Made by a program: the position numbers and the translations under genes. From Gambelia wislizenii (taxonomy: Eukaryota > Chordata > Lepidosauria > Squamata > Crotaphytidae): 64,000 bases of DNA. Location: positions 9,958,501-10,022,500 of the forward strand of contig JAUMIR010000014.1 of the NCBI GenBank assembly GCA_030847615.1, written 5' to 3'. The number at the start of each line of letters is the position of its first letter. The stretch's first letter is position 1. A model generated the notes under the pieces. That model was not told where the DNA came from. It saw only the letters and a list, made by a program, of their open reading frames with translations, and ran no database searches. Positions 39,919 to 49,440 of the stretch are shown piece by piece.

Positions 39919-40400
39919 AAATACCCTAAAGGCACCAGATCCTGTCTGATCTTGGAAATTAAGCAGGGTAAGCACTGGTTAGTACTTGGATAGGAGACCG
40001 TCAATGAATACCAGGTGCTGCAGGCTACAGTAGGACCCCCGTATCCACTGATTCATTATCCACTGATTCAATTATCCACGGGACATAAAACAGAACACCT
40101 ACCATAGAATTTTCCTAGAAAATGTGTCCTCTCTAGCCATTTTCTAGGTCCTCCAAGGCAGCTCTATGGTATTTAAAACTAGAAGTTCCATTATTTTCAA
40201 TGGTGTTCACTATTATCCATGGTTTTTGGTATCCACGCCTCCCCCAGAACCAATCCCCAGTGGATATGGGAGTCCTACTGTATATTGCAGAGGAAGGAAC
40301 TGGCAAAAACCCCTCTGACTATACCTTGCTTAAGAAAACCCTATGAAATTCACAAGGTTACCATAAATCAACAGGCAACTTGAAGGCAGGTACAAGTCTC
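39919..40400 (+). mobile_element. 5S rRNA-headed SINE split by a Tigger-like MITE
   Basis: The 5S-like head (ATACCCTAAAGGCACCAG, CTGTCTGATCTTGG, TTAGTACTTGGATAGGAGACC) reaches GGTGCTGCAGGCTA at 40027. The body resumes after 40280 with TATATTGCAGAGGAAGGAACTGG and ends CATAAATCAACAGGCAACTTGAAGGC. The insert splits the SINE exactly at a TA dinucleotide. Confidence 0.9.
40028..40280. mobile_element. Tigger-like MITE nested in a 5S-type SINE
   Basis: CAGTAGGACCCCCGTATCCAC and GTGGATATGGGAGTCCTACTG ends, flanked by TA on both sides. It is 253 bp, subfamily A. Intact SINE copies read GGCTATATTTCAGAGG, confirming a TA duplication. Confidence 0.92.
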
Positions 40401-40639
40401 TCTCTGACTCTCTGACCGTTACAGCATACTGGCTCTCAGACCTTTGTCCTTCATTTAACAAAAGCTGTTTTTCACTGTGAATCCTGACTTTGGGCCAACC
40501 CATGGCTATTAAGCAGAGGCTAAGGTATAAGGGTGGTAAAATGAGGGGACTGACCTCCTCAAATAAGAATTCTGCCCAATCAAATGAATTTTTCCTTCAG
40601 TCCCCAAATTTCTAGCATGGCAGAGACCCACCCTACACA
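40401..40639. other. Unassigned sequence
   Basis: No gene or known repeat is recognised. Confidence 0.3.
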
Positions 40640-40835
40640 AATAATCCAGGTTGAAACTGGATAATTTGCCATGGCTTCTTCCTATGGAATCCTGGGATTT
40701 GTAATTTTACAAGGTCTTTAGACTTCTCTGCCAAAGGGTGCTGGTGCCTTGCCAAACTACAAATCCCAGGAGTCCATAGGAAGGAGCCATGGCAAATAAT
40801 CCAGTTTCAAATTGTAGTGTGGATTCCAGCTGCAC
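40640..40835. mobile_element. MITE-A variant, near complete
   Basis: The outer repeats AATAATCCAGGTTGAAACTGGATAATTTGCCATGG and CCATGGCAAATAATCCAGTTTC and the inner arms TCCTATGGAATCCTGGGATTTGTA and CTACAAATCCCAGGAGTCCATAGGA form a long hairpin. This variant resembles the 8684-8890 copy. Confidence 0.75.
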
Positions 40836-41483
40836 CTAGAACTCTTCTATTTTCAGTGTTTATATACCCTTGCTAACTTTGCCTGTCCCTTTTCTCCGGA
40901 TATCTAAACTCTTATTTCTAAACACTCAACTGAATTTTTCAGTTATTTTAATGGTAGAAATATGGGAACTCATGGGTGTCTGTCTTATTCGGGGGGCAAT
41001 GGCCATGTTGTTCAGTTGCAGGTCCTACTTGTTCCATTCCAAGTGAACTTGGGTGGAGGAGAGCCAATCTTTTTAGAAATGAATTGGAGTCCTCTGAAAA
41101 TACATTTGTGGTTTCTGCATACTGGGAGGGGAAGAGGAAACTAGTTATGATGAAGTACAACTGACAGTCAATTAAAAAGCAGTTTTTAAAAATATTTCAA
41201 AAAATCTTCCTGACAGAAATTGGTGAGCCTACACAATACTGATGGCAGGTGAGTCCGTGGAGATCTAAAGAAATCAAAAGTCAAGCAGTGTTGTGTGCGC
41301 CTGTCATTTAAACTTTATCACGGAGAGGGCAGCGAAGACGTGAAATGTTAGGGTGTCCATTTTTGGAGAGGGGGGAAAATGGAAAATGGAAAATGAAGGT
41401 GGGGAGAAAGCTGGAGTGGACCCCCCAAAACACCTGACAGCTTCAGCAGGTATCACAGAGAAGGAAAGGATATTGATCTAAGA
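40836..41483. other. Unassigned sequence
   Basis: No recognised element. Frames 40948-41160 and its overlaps have no domain. Confidence 0.35.
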
Positions 41484-41835
41484 CAATGTTTTTTTACCTG
41501 TGGTCCACAGACCCCCCAGGAGACCATAACATCTTCACAGGGCATCCGCAAAGGCTTGAAGGCTGCACAGGCCATGTGACAGGAGCCAAGGCAAAGGTTG
41601 GTTGGCTTGGTCTGCACATTGCCATTGAATCCACTCCAGCCACAAATTTGCAGGAAGGAGTAGGAGAAAAGTCTTCCTTCCACTCCAGTTTAATGGATGG
41701 TGTAATGGATGGTGTAATTGTGTTGTTGTTATTGTTATTGTTATTGTTTTAAATCTTGAGTTAAATCTTGGGGGTCCGCGGCAACAAAATATATTTAAAG
41801 GTGTTCCCTGGTAAAGAAAAAGTTAAGATCCACAG
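41484..41835 (-). mobile_element. hAT-like MITE, older reverse copy
   Basis: Reverse complement of 34574-34881 in content: ACCTGTGGTCCACAGACCCCC, CTTGGTCTGCACATTGCCATTGAATCC, CCACAAATTTGCAGGAAGGAG. The flanks ATCTAAGA and ATGTAGGA agree at six of eight positions, a plausible decayed 8-bp duplication. Confidence 0.75.
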
Positions 41836-41898
41836 ATGTAGGAGGCAGATGCATTTCCTAACTCTAAGATTCATGGGGTTCTACACAATTATAGTTCA

Positions 41899-41920
41899 AT
41901 AATAATAATAATAATAATAA
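41899..41920. repeat. (AAT)n microsatellite
   Basis: About seven AAT units. Confidence 0.9.
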
Positions 41921-42030
41921 ATGTTTTATTTATATCCCTCTCCTCTTTAAAATATACATCCAAAACCCTCAATGTCTCCACTCTAACTGCCATGGCAACT
42001 TCCTATGGAATCCTGGGATTTGTAGTTTGT

Positions 42031-42246
42031 TGGTGTGTGTTTTCAATCCATTCCCAACTCATGGTAATGCTAAGAAAAACTTACCATGGTGTTTTCTTGG
42101 CAAGATTTGTTCAGAGGGGGAGTTGCTATGAGAGAGTGTGACTTGGCCAAAGTCCCTCAGTGGTTCCAAGGCCAAGTGGGGATTTAAACCCTGGTCTCCA
42201 GGAGTCTAAACCAGCACTCAAGCCATTACACCATGCTAAGTCTCTC
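42031..42246 (-). mobile_element. tRNA-headed SINE in MITE-A
   Basis: GGTGTTTTCTTGGCAAGATTTGTTCAGAGG, GAGAGTGTGACTTGGCC and GGGATTTAAACCCTGGTCTCC, ending CCATTACACCATGCTAAG. The tail region at the left (CAATCCATTCCCAACTCATGG) is diverged. Confidence 0.82.
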
Positions 42247-42284
42247 CATTTAATTTGCAGTTTAAGGAGGAGCATTTAAAAATA

Positions 42285-42515
42285 GAGTTGTCCCTTCACA
42301 TTCGCTGGGGTTTGGTTCCAGGACCCCCCGTGAATACCCAAATCCGTGAATACTCAAGTCCCATTATATGCAATGGCAGAGCAAAATGGTGTCCCTTTAT
42401 ATAAGATGGCAAAATCAAGGTTTGCTTTTTGGATTATTATTTTTTTAAGAATATTTTCAAGCCGTGAATACTTAAATCCGTGAATGCCAAATCTGTGGAT
42501 ATGGAGGGACAACTG
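42285..42515. mobile_element. Tigger-like MITE, subfamily B
   Basis: GAGTTGTCCCTTCACATTCGC at the left and GGATATGGAGGGACAACTG at the right; TA precedes the left end. The interior AAATGGTGTCCCTTTATATAAGATGG and TTGCTTTTTGGATTATTATTTTTTTAAG defines subfamily B. Confidence 0.85.
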
Positions 42516-42516
42516 C

Positions 42517-43062
42517 ATACCCTAAAGGCACCAGATCCCATGTGATATTGGAAGCCAAGCAGAGTCAGATGTGGTTACTACTTGGAGGGGAGACCACCCA
42601 TGAATACCGGGTGCTGTAGGCTATATTTCAGAGGAAGGAACTGGCAAAACCACCTCTGAGGTTTCCTCGGCTACAAATACCCTGTGAAATTCATGGGGTC
42701 ACCATAAGTCGACAGGTAACTTGAAGGCACAGACACAAACATGATCTGACCTTGGTCCTTTCCCCCCAAATACTGCAGGCTAGAACTGCCAGAGAGTGTT
42801 AAAAGGTACCTTTTTGGACTGCCACTCCCAGAATCCCCCAGCCAGCATAGCTGGCTGGGGGATTCTGAGCATGGCAGTCCAAAAAGAAGAACCTTCCCCA
42901 AGCCCAAAAGGATTGCCAAGGAATACCATGTGCTGTAGGCTGCATTTCAGAGGAAGGAACTGGCCAAACTGCCTCTTGAGTCTTCCTTGCCTAAGAAAAC
43001 CCTATGAAATTCATGGGATTGCCATAAGTTGACAGGCAACTTGAAGGCACATGCCTACAAAC
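42517..43062 (+). mobile_element. 5S rRNA-headed SINE sequence, one and a half copies
   Basis: 42517-42735 is a full copy: TACCCTAAAGGCACCAGATCC, TTGGAAGCCAAGCAGAG and ACCGGGTGCTGTAGGC, with tail CACCATAAGTCGACAGGTAACTTGAAGGCAC. 42908-43062 is a second copy missing most of the head. CATTTAAAAAT before the complex and CATTTAGAAAT after it could be a target duplication. Confidence 0.8.
42817..42893. mobile_element. Hairpin MITE fragment
   Basis: GGACTGCCACTCCCAGAATCCCCCAGCCAGC pairs with GCTGGCTGGGGGATTCTGAGCATGGCAGTCC around a tiny loop near 42850. It probably belongs to the TTGGACTCC...CCAGC MITE group noted at 3955. Confidence 0.65.
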
Positions 43063-43189
43063 ACATTTAGAAATCTCAGAGAGCTCTACTGCTTCAGCAA
43101 TCTACAAACCCTGGGATGTCATAGGATGTTCCCATGGCAATAAAAGTGGAATCATAACACTGTAATTGTGTGGTGTAGTCTACTGTAGA

Positions 43190-43385
43190 TATTGTTCTTC
43201 TGACGTTCTGCTGTTCCAGTCCCCCCCCCTTTTTTTCTGGTTAGCAAAAAGATGCAGTTTTACCTTGGTTTCCCATGGGACCGGAACAGAAGAACGACGA
43301 TGCCGTGCAGTAAGGCAGCACAGAAGACTGAACCTTCTGGCTGCGCTGCCGTTTTACTTCGGAGTGTGGTAAGCCCCTAATTGCT
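43190..43385. mobile_element. Foldback MITE, family B
   Basis: TGCTGTTCCAGTCC, TCTGGTTAGCAAAAAGATGCAGTTTTACC, CCATGGGACCGGAACAG and CAGTAAGGCAGCACAGAAG match the family at 12370-12630. The left arm is partly replaced by a C/T run. The end TGGTAAGCCCCTAA parallels CAGTAAGCCCCTTAG. Confidence 0.65.
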
Positions 43386-43433
43386 TGCTCTGTGCTGTGT
43401 GTTTGTTCAACATCTCCCACCCCTTTTCTCTCT

Positions 43434-44458
43434 GGACTTTATCAGACCAGGCAAATATGGCATCATAAGGATGCCTAATGATCATGAAAGGGTGCACATA
43501 CCAGGCGACGTTGTCCTTTTGCAATCACGTAATGTAAATGAGGTGTACTTTTTTATTGATGGCCACTTTTCTGCCTGCATTGCCAGGATTTGAATCCTCA
43601 TGCCATTGTACTCAGATTAATGCAGCATCAATGGGCAAACACTTCCAGGTGAGATCATGACAGCCAGGTAGGAGATGCTCTTTTTATGACCACCCCCATG
43701 TGCTTGGGACTTTTAAAGTGTGACTTTCTAATAACACTGTATTCACACTTTGCACTGGCCCGTGCATGTTCCTTTAAGAGAAATGTCCACTTACTTCTGC
43801 GTTAGCCCAGGGAACAAGATCTCGGCAGTTCTTATGAGAAGATGCAAGTCCACGTAAAAACAGTGAAAAAACTTTTTAAAAAACCAAATTGAATACACAG
43901 ATAAGCCCTCAAACATACATTAAAAAAACTAGGGAGTCCTGTCAATCATTTTCATGTCGTCACCCAGTTGTTTTCTTGGTGGCAACGGGAACGAGGGAAA
44001 GAGGACCACCCATTCATGCTGTATTCTCATGTCGCACGCTCTTCAATACCACAAACATAACAATATTGAGGAGCTATACAGTTTAGCCCATGAATAAAAA
44101 ATGACACCTTATTCATGGCTGGCACACACAGTGGCCACAGGAGGAGGAGGAGGACATCATCTGATAATTTCAGCCTGTTATGTAATTACAGTTGTCCCTT
44201 CATATTTGCTGGGGTTTGGTTCCAACCCCACTCCCCGTGGATACCAAAATCCATGAATACTCAACTCCCATTATATACAATGGCATAGCAAAATGGTGTT
44301 CCTTATATAAAATGGCAAAATCAAGGTTTGCTTTTTGGATTATTATTTTTTTAAGAATATTTTCAAGCCGTGAATACTTAAATCTGTGGATACCAAATCC
44401 GTGGATACAGAGGGGCAACTGTACAATGATGTAATTTTTGCCTTCTATGATAAAGTCC
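43434..44458. mobile_element. GGACTTTATCAGA-ended DNA transposon carrying a Tigger-like MITE
   Basis: The ends GGACTTTATCAGACC and TATGATAAAGTCC match the family. The interior includes AAAGTCCCAAGCACATGGGGGTG on the reverse strand and AAAGAGCATCTCCTACCTGGC, shared with 12701-14105. The outer trinucleotides TCT and TTA do not match. Without the nested MITE it is about 790 bp, with no transposase frame. Confidence 0.8.
44189..44421. mobile_element. Tigger-like MITE, subfamily B, nested
   Basis: CAGTTGTCCCTTCATATTTGC and GGATACAGAGGGGCAACTG, with TA at 44187-44188 and 44422-44423. It is 233 bp. Confidence 0.88.
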
Positions 44459-44461
44459 TTA

Positions 44462-44607
44462 GTCTGCAGCAATGGAAGGAAGTTGAGGACAAAGGAGGAA
44501 GGGGGACCATGGGAGAGAAACTGGGACATTTTAAAAGTAGCTGAAAAACTGGGAGAATTAGTTGAGACTGTCCTTTCCAAATTGGGAAAGTTCAAGGGTA
44601 TGCCTGC
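44462..44607 (-). repeat. Family S repeat, reverse
   Basis: GGGACATTTTAAAAGTAGCTGAAAAACTGGG, GTTGAGACTGTCC and AAATTGGGAAAGTTC...GGGTATGC correspond to the start of family S in reverse. Confidence 0.6.
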
Positions 44608-45161
44608 TACTTGAAGTTTCCATTTTGGGGGTGATAAGACTCACAATGGGTCCTGAGAGAGGGATAATGTCCCCTCTTTGATATAATCTTTGGGATGTTA
44701 CACACCTCTGTCTTAGGTGATGGAGGAATAACGCCACAACATTTTACTTCAGGAGCCAGTTTCACCTCTGAATGCATCGTACTGGAGCCCAATGACAGAA
44801 AGGGCTTGCTGCCAATGGACTGGGTTGCAAATGCACATTTCCTGCACACGGTCTCACCAGCCCTCCTTTGGACTCAGAATGAGGATAATCCAGACGGAGT
44901 TTGACCTCTTCCAGAAACACAACACATGCATTCTTTTTAATTGGCTGGTCCCTGATTTGATTTCTTGGTGCTTAATTAGCCAGTGTTTGATTGATGGCTG
45001 ATGGACTGTACTTTGAAAAGGAAGGCCTCTCAGATGGCCAGGGCTGCTGTGGAAGTCCTACACCCTGACTGTCAGGTCTTTGCAATGGTTTAGTTATATA
45101 TTCAGGCATTCACCCAAGGCAACTGGAACAACTGCTGTCACAAATGCAATGGGAACAAGCC
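44608..45161. other. Unique sequence, possible conserved non-coding element
   Basis: 44610-45030 is free of recognised repeats and has features such as TTTTTAATTGGCTGGTCCC and GGTGCTTAATTAGCCAGTG. Short frames exist (44695-44904) without a known domain. No splice-bounded exon is evident. Confidence 0.45.
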
Positions 45162-45166
45162 TTTAA

Positions 45167-45606
45167 TGTCAGGATATTAGGACATACAGCAGATTTATTC
45201 TGTAAAGAGCTGGAATGTAACAAACAGTCTGCAGAGTACAGCAGAGAGAGAGCTAGTGGCAGTTTGCAGAAAGCTAGCAAATGTATCAGTATTGATGAGC
45301 TCTCAGCTCTGGTGCAGAGCTGACTAGGGAAGGTGCTAGGAACTCTGCAGAGCTGGGTATTTAATTTGTCCTATAGAGCTGAACTGAGCAGTTCTGTTTT
45401 AGACCTTGATGTGTGAAGATGTTTTCTCTTGAATGCTGTATATATCTGTAAATATTCTTCATTATGCCCAAGTAAAGAGAAGTTTGTTTTAGACAGAAGC
45501 CTGTGTCTGTGCCTTTGTTCTTATGCCTGAAGGAACAGCACTCTGCTGTTTATTTTTGCAGCCTGGACCTTTTGAAGAGGCACTCAGTGCATGCTAACAC
45601 CTAACA
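45167..45606 (+). mobile_element. Solo LTR, family 2
   Basis: It starts TGTCAGGATATTAGG and ends CACCTAACA, flanked by a perfect 5-bp repeat TTTAA (45162-45166 and 45607-45611). It is 440 bp, with a TATTTAA box-like site near 45358, AGTAAA near 45473 and a GT-rich stretch after it, a plausible LTR layout. No internal retroviral or gypsy coding region is present. The strand is inferred from this order of signals. Confidence 0.8.
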
Positions 45607-45611
45607 TTTAA

Positions 45612-46179
45612 ACCATGGGGATGGAAACAGGGGGTGGAGGGTCTATTCCAAGAGGGGGGGGGACGTGGCCTGTGGATCACACACAACACCCAAGGCTGTT
45701 TTTGTGAGGTTCCATGGGCCCCCAACTTTTCAAAAAATTGAAATTTAGTTTGCTCCCCAATGCCCTCCAAGGTATCTAGGGAGCATGGGGGAAATTTATC
45801 ATGCGCTACCCACCCCCAGTCCATTTTAGGCCCAGGGTGAGTCTTTTTTGCCATCAGGAAGTGGCTTGGTTGTGTCATGTTGGAGAAAAAAGGCTTCTTC
45901 TGGGCCTAAAGTAGCATAGACAGGGTCCAAAAACTTGTCAAAATTGCCCCCTTGCCCCTATAAAAATTAAAATTTCAAGTGTGTGGGCCCCCCAAATTTC
46001 TCAGGGAAAGCAAAAATGGCCCTGTAATTCCTGTCAGTTGCCTAGTCTTGGTCTATCCCATGGGTTTAGGTGGGGACACATGGAAACCACCAGCTCCCAC
46101 TAAGGCCAGCCCAGACCATCTGAGAGAGGTCCTGAGCACTCTTGTACTGTGGCAATTGAGGACTTGAGGAAATGTGTTC
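45612..46179. other. Unassigned sequence
   Basis: Two diverged copies of a short block (TTTTCAAAAAATTGAAATTTAG near 45727 and AAAAATTAAAATTTCAAG near 45962, each next to GGGCCCCC) suggest an unrecognised repeat. No gene is seen. Confidence 0.35.
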
Positions 46180-46385
46180 ATATATTTATGAGATACATTC
46201 ATATCCTACCATTCATCCTGGGAGTGTATAGTCCTCCTTTTCCTTCAAAGCTTATCCTTACAACAATCCTATGACATAGGGAGGCCTGAAATGGCATGAT
46301 TAATATAAAGTTTCATAGCTTAGCGTGGACTTGAACCTGGATCTGACAAGTCCCACTTTAACCACTGCACCACACTGGCTGTACT
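46180..46385 (-). mobile_element. MIR-like/tRNA SINE, older
   Basis: TATTTATGAGATACATTCATATCC, TCCTTACAACAATCCTATGACATAGGG and GTGGACTTGAACCTGGATCTGAC, ending CCACTGCACCACACTGGCTG. The box B region and head are visible in reverse; the tail differs from the Bov-B-tailed SINE. Confidence 0.7.
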
Positions 46386-46414
46386 AATAGTTTTGTTTTT
46401 TGAGGGCTACTTTG

Positions 46415-46814
46415 ACATAGAATCATAGAGTTGGAAGAGGTCAGGAAGGACATCCAGTCCAACCCCATTCTGCCATGCAAGAATACACAATCAAAGCACT
46501 CATGAGAGATGACTGTCCAGCCTCTGTTTAAAAACCTCCAAAGAAGAAGACGCCACCACACTCTTAGACAGCACATTCCATTGCTGAACAACTTACTGTC
46601 AGGAAGTTCTTCCAAATGTTTAGGTGGAATCTCTTTTCCTGTAGTTTGAGTCCATTGCTCCATGCCCTAGTCTCTGGGGCAGTAAAAAAACAAGCTTGCT
46701 CCTTCCTCGGCATGACATCCCTTCAAATATTTAAACATGGCTATCATGTCCCCTCTCAACCTTCTCTTCTCCATGCCCAGTTCCCTAAGCCACTCCTCAT
46801 AGGGAATGGACCTT
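46415..46814 (-). mobile_element. CR1 LINE, 5'-truncated
   Basis: CATAGAATCATAGAGTTGGAAGAGG to CTCCATGCCCAGTTCCC...AGGGAATGG. It is diverged, with small indels. Confidence 0.9.
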
Positions 46815-47310
46815 TGAGAGAAAGAGGTTGTACCATGAGCATTCGTAGACTTCAGTTCACTTCCTCAGATGCAACTGAAGTATACAAAAGCTTATGCTAC
46901 AACTTCTTTCTCTCAGTTAGTCTCCAAGGGGCTACAAGATCCCTTTGCAAACTGATATTCTAGGCTAACATGGTGACATCTTTGAATTCTATGATGTCAT
47001 AAATTAAGTTTATGCAAAACATAACTGATTCAAGTTCTCATTTGCAACCAGGGCTGTCGAATCAGTACACCAAACTTCCTGATCATAAGAGCTGTTCGGC
47101 AGCAGAACTGCCTTGAAGTGTGGCAGAGTCTCCTTCTTTGGAGGTTTTTAAACAGAGGCTGGATGGCATTCTGTCAGCGGTGCTTGGATTGTGTATTTCT
47201 GCATAGCAGGGGGTCAGACTAGATGGCCCTTGTGGTCTCTTCCAACTCTATGATTCTATGAAGGTGCTACAAGATCTCTCTGCATACTTACGACATCATA
47301 ACTGACTACC
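46815..47310 (+). mobile_element. Unclassified repeat split by CR1
   Basis: AAAGCTTATGCTACAACTTC...TTAGTCTCCAAGGGGCTACAAGATCCC resembles a widespread reptile interspersed element as I recall it. GGTGCTACAAGATCTCTCTGCATAC after 47262 repeats the same phrase. A CR1 end lies at 47068-47262. Confidence 0.5.
47068..47262 (+). mobile_element. CR1 3' end
   Basis: CCAAACTTCCTGATCATAAGAGCTGTTCGGC to CAACTCTATGATTCTATG. Confidence 0.9.
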
Positions 47311-47333
47311 AGGATGCTAGCCTGTCTTTCTAA

Positions 47334-47537
47334 GGACTTTTTCGGACGCTGAAAAATAACGCAAGCAGCCTCGACTTTTGTGAGTAAAAATCAACGAAAT
47401 ATGACGCTCATCTCTCCCCGTGGTACCACAACAGTACCGGAAGGGGCGAGCGTCATCTGAAACTGACGCTTTGCAGCGCAGCAGCCTCGCAACGCGATGA
47501 GGCTGCTTGCGTTATTTTTCAGCGTCCAAAAAAGTCC
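47334..47537. mobile_element. CpG-rich MITE with 39-bp inverted repeats
   Basis: Left terminus GGACTTTTTCGGACGCTGAA...GCAAGCAGCCTC (47334-47372) and the matching right terminus (47499-47537) differ at one base. A second inner palindrome surrounds CGTGGTACCACAACAGTACCG. It is 204 bp, with many CpGs. Its first six bases match the GGACTTTATCAGA family, but the rest differs. Confidence 0.82.
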
Positions 47538-47539
47538 AT

Positions 47540-48354
47540 TATGTTCAACTGAAGTTTAAAGTTACTACAGTGCTAGGAAGTTGGGAACTGAAGGAAAATT
47601 TCATGGGGGGGGGAGAGAATTTTTATTGGGGGGGGGCAATGGCCTGATGCCACTACCACTCCATGGTTGCTACACCCTGGAGAGGTTGAGAAAGGCTGCC
47701 TTACCTTTCCCACTTTCCCTCCACTCTTCTGTTTTGGCAAAGAGCAAGAGGTAGCAGAATAATCTAAATCTGTTCCTGTCCTCACCAGGCCTTTAAAACC
47801 ACTTTAAATATTTTTTTGAAAGCTGTTTTTCAAAAACAAATTTCCTCTGGTCCCAAAATGAGATCATGATTGTAAATTAAAGTGTAATTAGCCTTTATGC
47901 TTTTATATTCATTAACTCTTCTCTGTTAATGATGCAGAGGCTGGAGTGTGAAAGCCCAGCATTATGAAACCACATCCAGGAAATAAAATAGTGATTTAGA
48001 TAATGGCCAGAATGTATTGCTGCTACTTGCACATAATTAAACAAATGCTCCATTTAAACTTGGAAACATGGATGAATGTTGATTAACCCCAACCCAACGA
48101 ATCTGCATTGCGATTTGGTTAAGTGCTCGGCTGCACGGCTGGCAGGGAAGACGGGCAGGCAGAAGACGGGACACATCCGTCAAGCTACACCTGCATGGTA
48201 CAGGTGCAAGTGCAGGTTCAAGCACAGTTTGGAGGAAGGGAAACACAGGGAGACCCAGCAGGAAGGATGGGGTGGTGGTCCAATGCTTTACTTCAAGGCA
48301 GTCTTTTCTGAAACTGGTGCCCTCCAGTTGTGTTGGACTACAGATCCCATGCAT
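47540..48354. other. Mostly unique; possible conserved non-coding element
   Basis: 47570-47690 has G runs and AAGGAAAATTTCATGGG, shared with 63560-63590. 47850-48070 is A/T-rich, ungapped by repeats, with TTAATGATGCAGAGGCTGGAG, a style typical of conserved vertebrate elements. Confidence 0.4.
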
Positions 48355-48945
48355 CACCTAAAAAAGCAAATGCAATTCTAGGCTGCATCAATAGGACTAT
48401 AGTGTCTAGATCAAGGGAAGTAATAGTAAACTCTATTCTGCTTTGGTCACACCTTATCTGGAATGTGATGCAGTTCTGGGCATCACAATTCAAGCTGGAA
48501 TGTGTCCAGAAGAGGATGACCAAAATGGTAAAAGGTCTGGAAGCCATGCCCTATGAGGAGCGGCTTAGGGAGCTGGGTACGTTTACCCTGGGGAAGAGAA
48601 GATTAAGAGGGGACATGATAGGCGTGTGCCAACATTTGAAAGGATGTCATACTGAGGGTGGGGCAAGCTTGTTTTCTGCTGCTCCAGAGACTAGCACACG
48701 GAGCAATGGGTTCAAATTACAGGAAAAGAGATTCCACCTAAACCTTAGGAAGAACTTCTTGACAGTAAGAGCTGTTCAGCAGTGGAATGCATTGCCTCAG
48801 AGTGTGGTCGAGTCTCCTTTGGAGGTTTTTAAACAGAAGCTGGATGGTCATCTGCCAGGAATGCTTTGATTGTGTATTCCTGCATGGCAGGGGGTTGGAC
48901 TGGATGGCCCTTGTGGTCTCTTCCAACTCTCTGATTCTATGATTC
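48355..48945 (+). mobile_element. CR1 LINE
   Basis: It starts near CACCTAAAAAAGCAAATGCAATTC. The 179-codon frame 48330-48869 reads [40 protein letters not shown] and [20 protein letters not shown]. It ends CTGATTCTATGATTCTAGG. Small deletions relative to other copies are present, yet the frame stays open. Confidence 0.93.
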
Positions 48946-49129
48946 TAGGATCAATGGCTGAGATAATGGGACTGCAGTGTTGGCTCACATGTCAACAGGG
49001 CAATCAATCCACTCCAGGTTTTAATCCTGGCATGAAAGGTCTGCTTTAGGGTATCCAAGGTGCCAAAATTGGGTAGCTATGCAAAAGGAGTCGCCAGCTG
49101 CTGTTTCAAGGGAGATGCAGTTTAACACA
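48946..49129. other. Unassigned sequence
   Basis: Short unique stretch. Confidence 0.3.
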
Positions 49130-49440
49130 CCTGGAGGGCAGTAAGCTCGCAATTCTTCTTGAGGGTATCCTCCTCTTGAGGGTATCCTTCTAAAACTAGT
49201 GCATCAGTGATAGCCAAACTTCCCAAATAGACAGCTTGCATAACCTCCAACATTTCACAGAGGAAAACAAGAACACATGTGGCCAAGCAACATGGGAGTG
49301 CAGTAATGATGGCAAACATTATTAATGAGGAATAGGAGAGGTTGCAGCAGTTTGCTTTGGCCTGAGCCTACTGGGAAGTCAAGATCCCAATTCTCCTCTA
49401 ACCCTACTGAGTTGAGTGCAACTTTCTCTCCCAGTCAAGT
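49130..49440 (-). repeat. Family S-like repeat, reverse
   Basis: TAACCTCCAACATTTCACAGAGG, CACATGTGGCCAAGCAACATGGGAGTGC, GGTTGCAGCAGTTTGCTTTGGCC and CCTACTGAGTTGAGTGCAAC are reverse forms of family S blocks. Confidence 0.5.

Larger units (their letters stand above)
41965..43175. mobile_element. MITE-A broken into three pieces by nested insertions
   Basis: Piece 1 (41980-42030) has CCATGGCAACTTCCTATGGAATCCTGGGATTTGTAGTTTG. Piece 2 (42247-42284) has GTTTAAGGAGGAGCATTTAAAAAT. Piece 3 (43063-43175) has CATTTAGAAATCTCAGAGAGCTC, ATCTACAAACCCTGGGATGTC and TGTAATTGTGTGGTGTAGTC. Between them lie a SINE, a Tigger-like MITE and 5S-type SINE sequence. Confidence 0.7.

Noticed and set aside
45167..45606. 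Host promoter because of TATA-like and AATAAA-like sites
   Set aside because: TG...CA ends and a perfect 5-bp duplication make a solo LTR the better reading.
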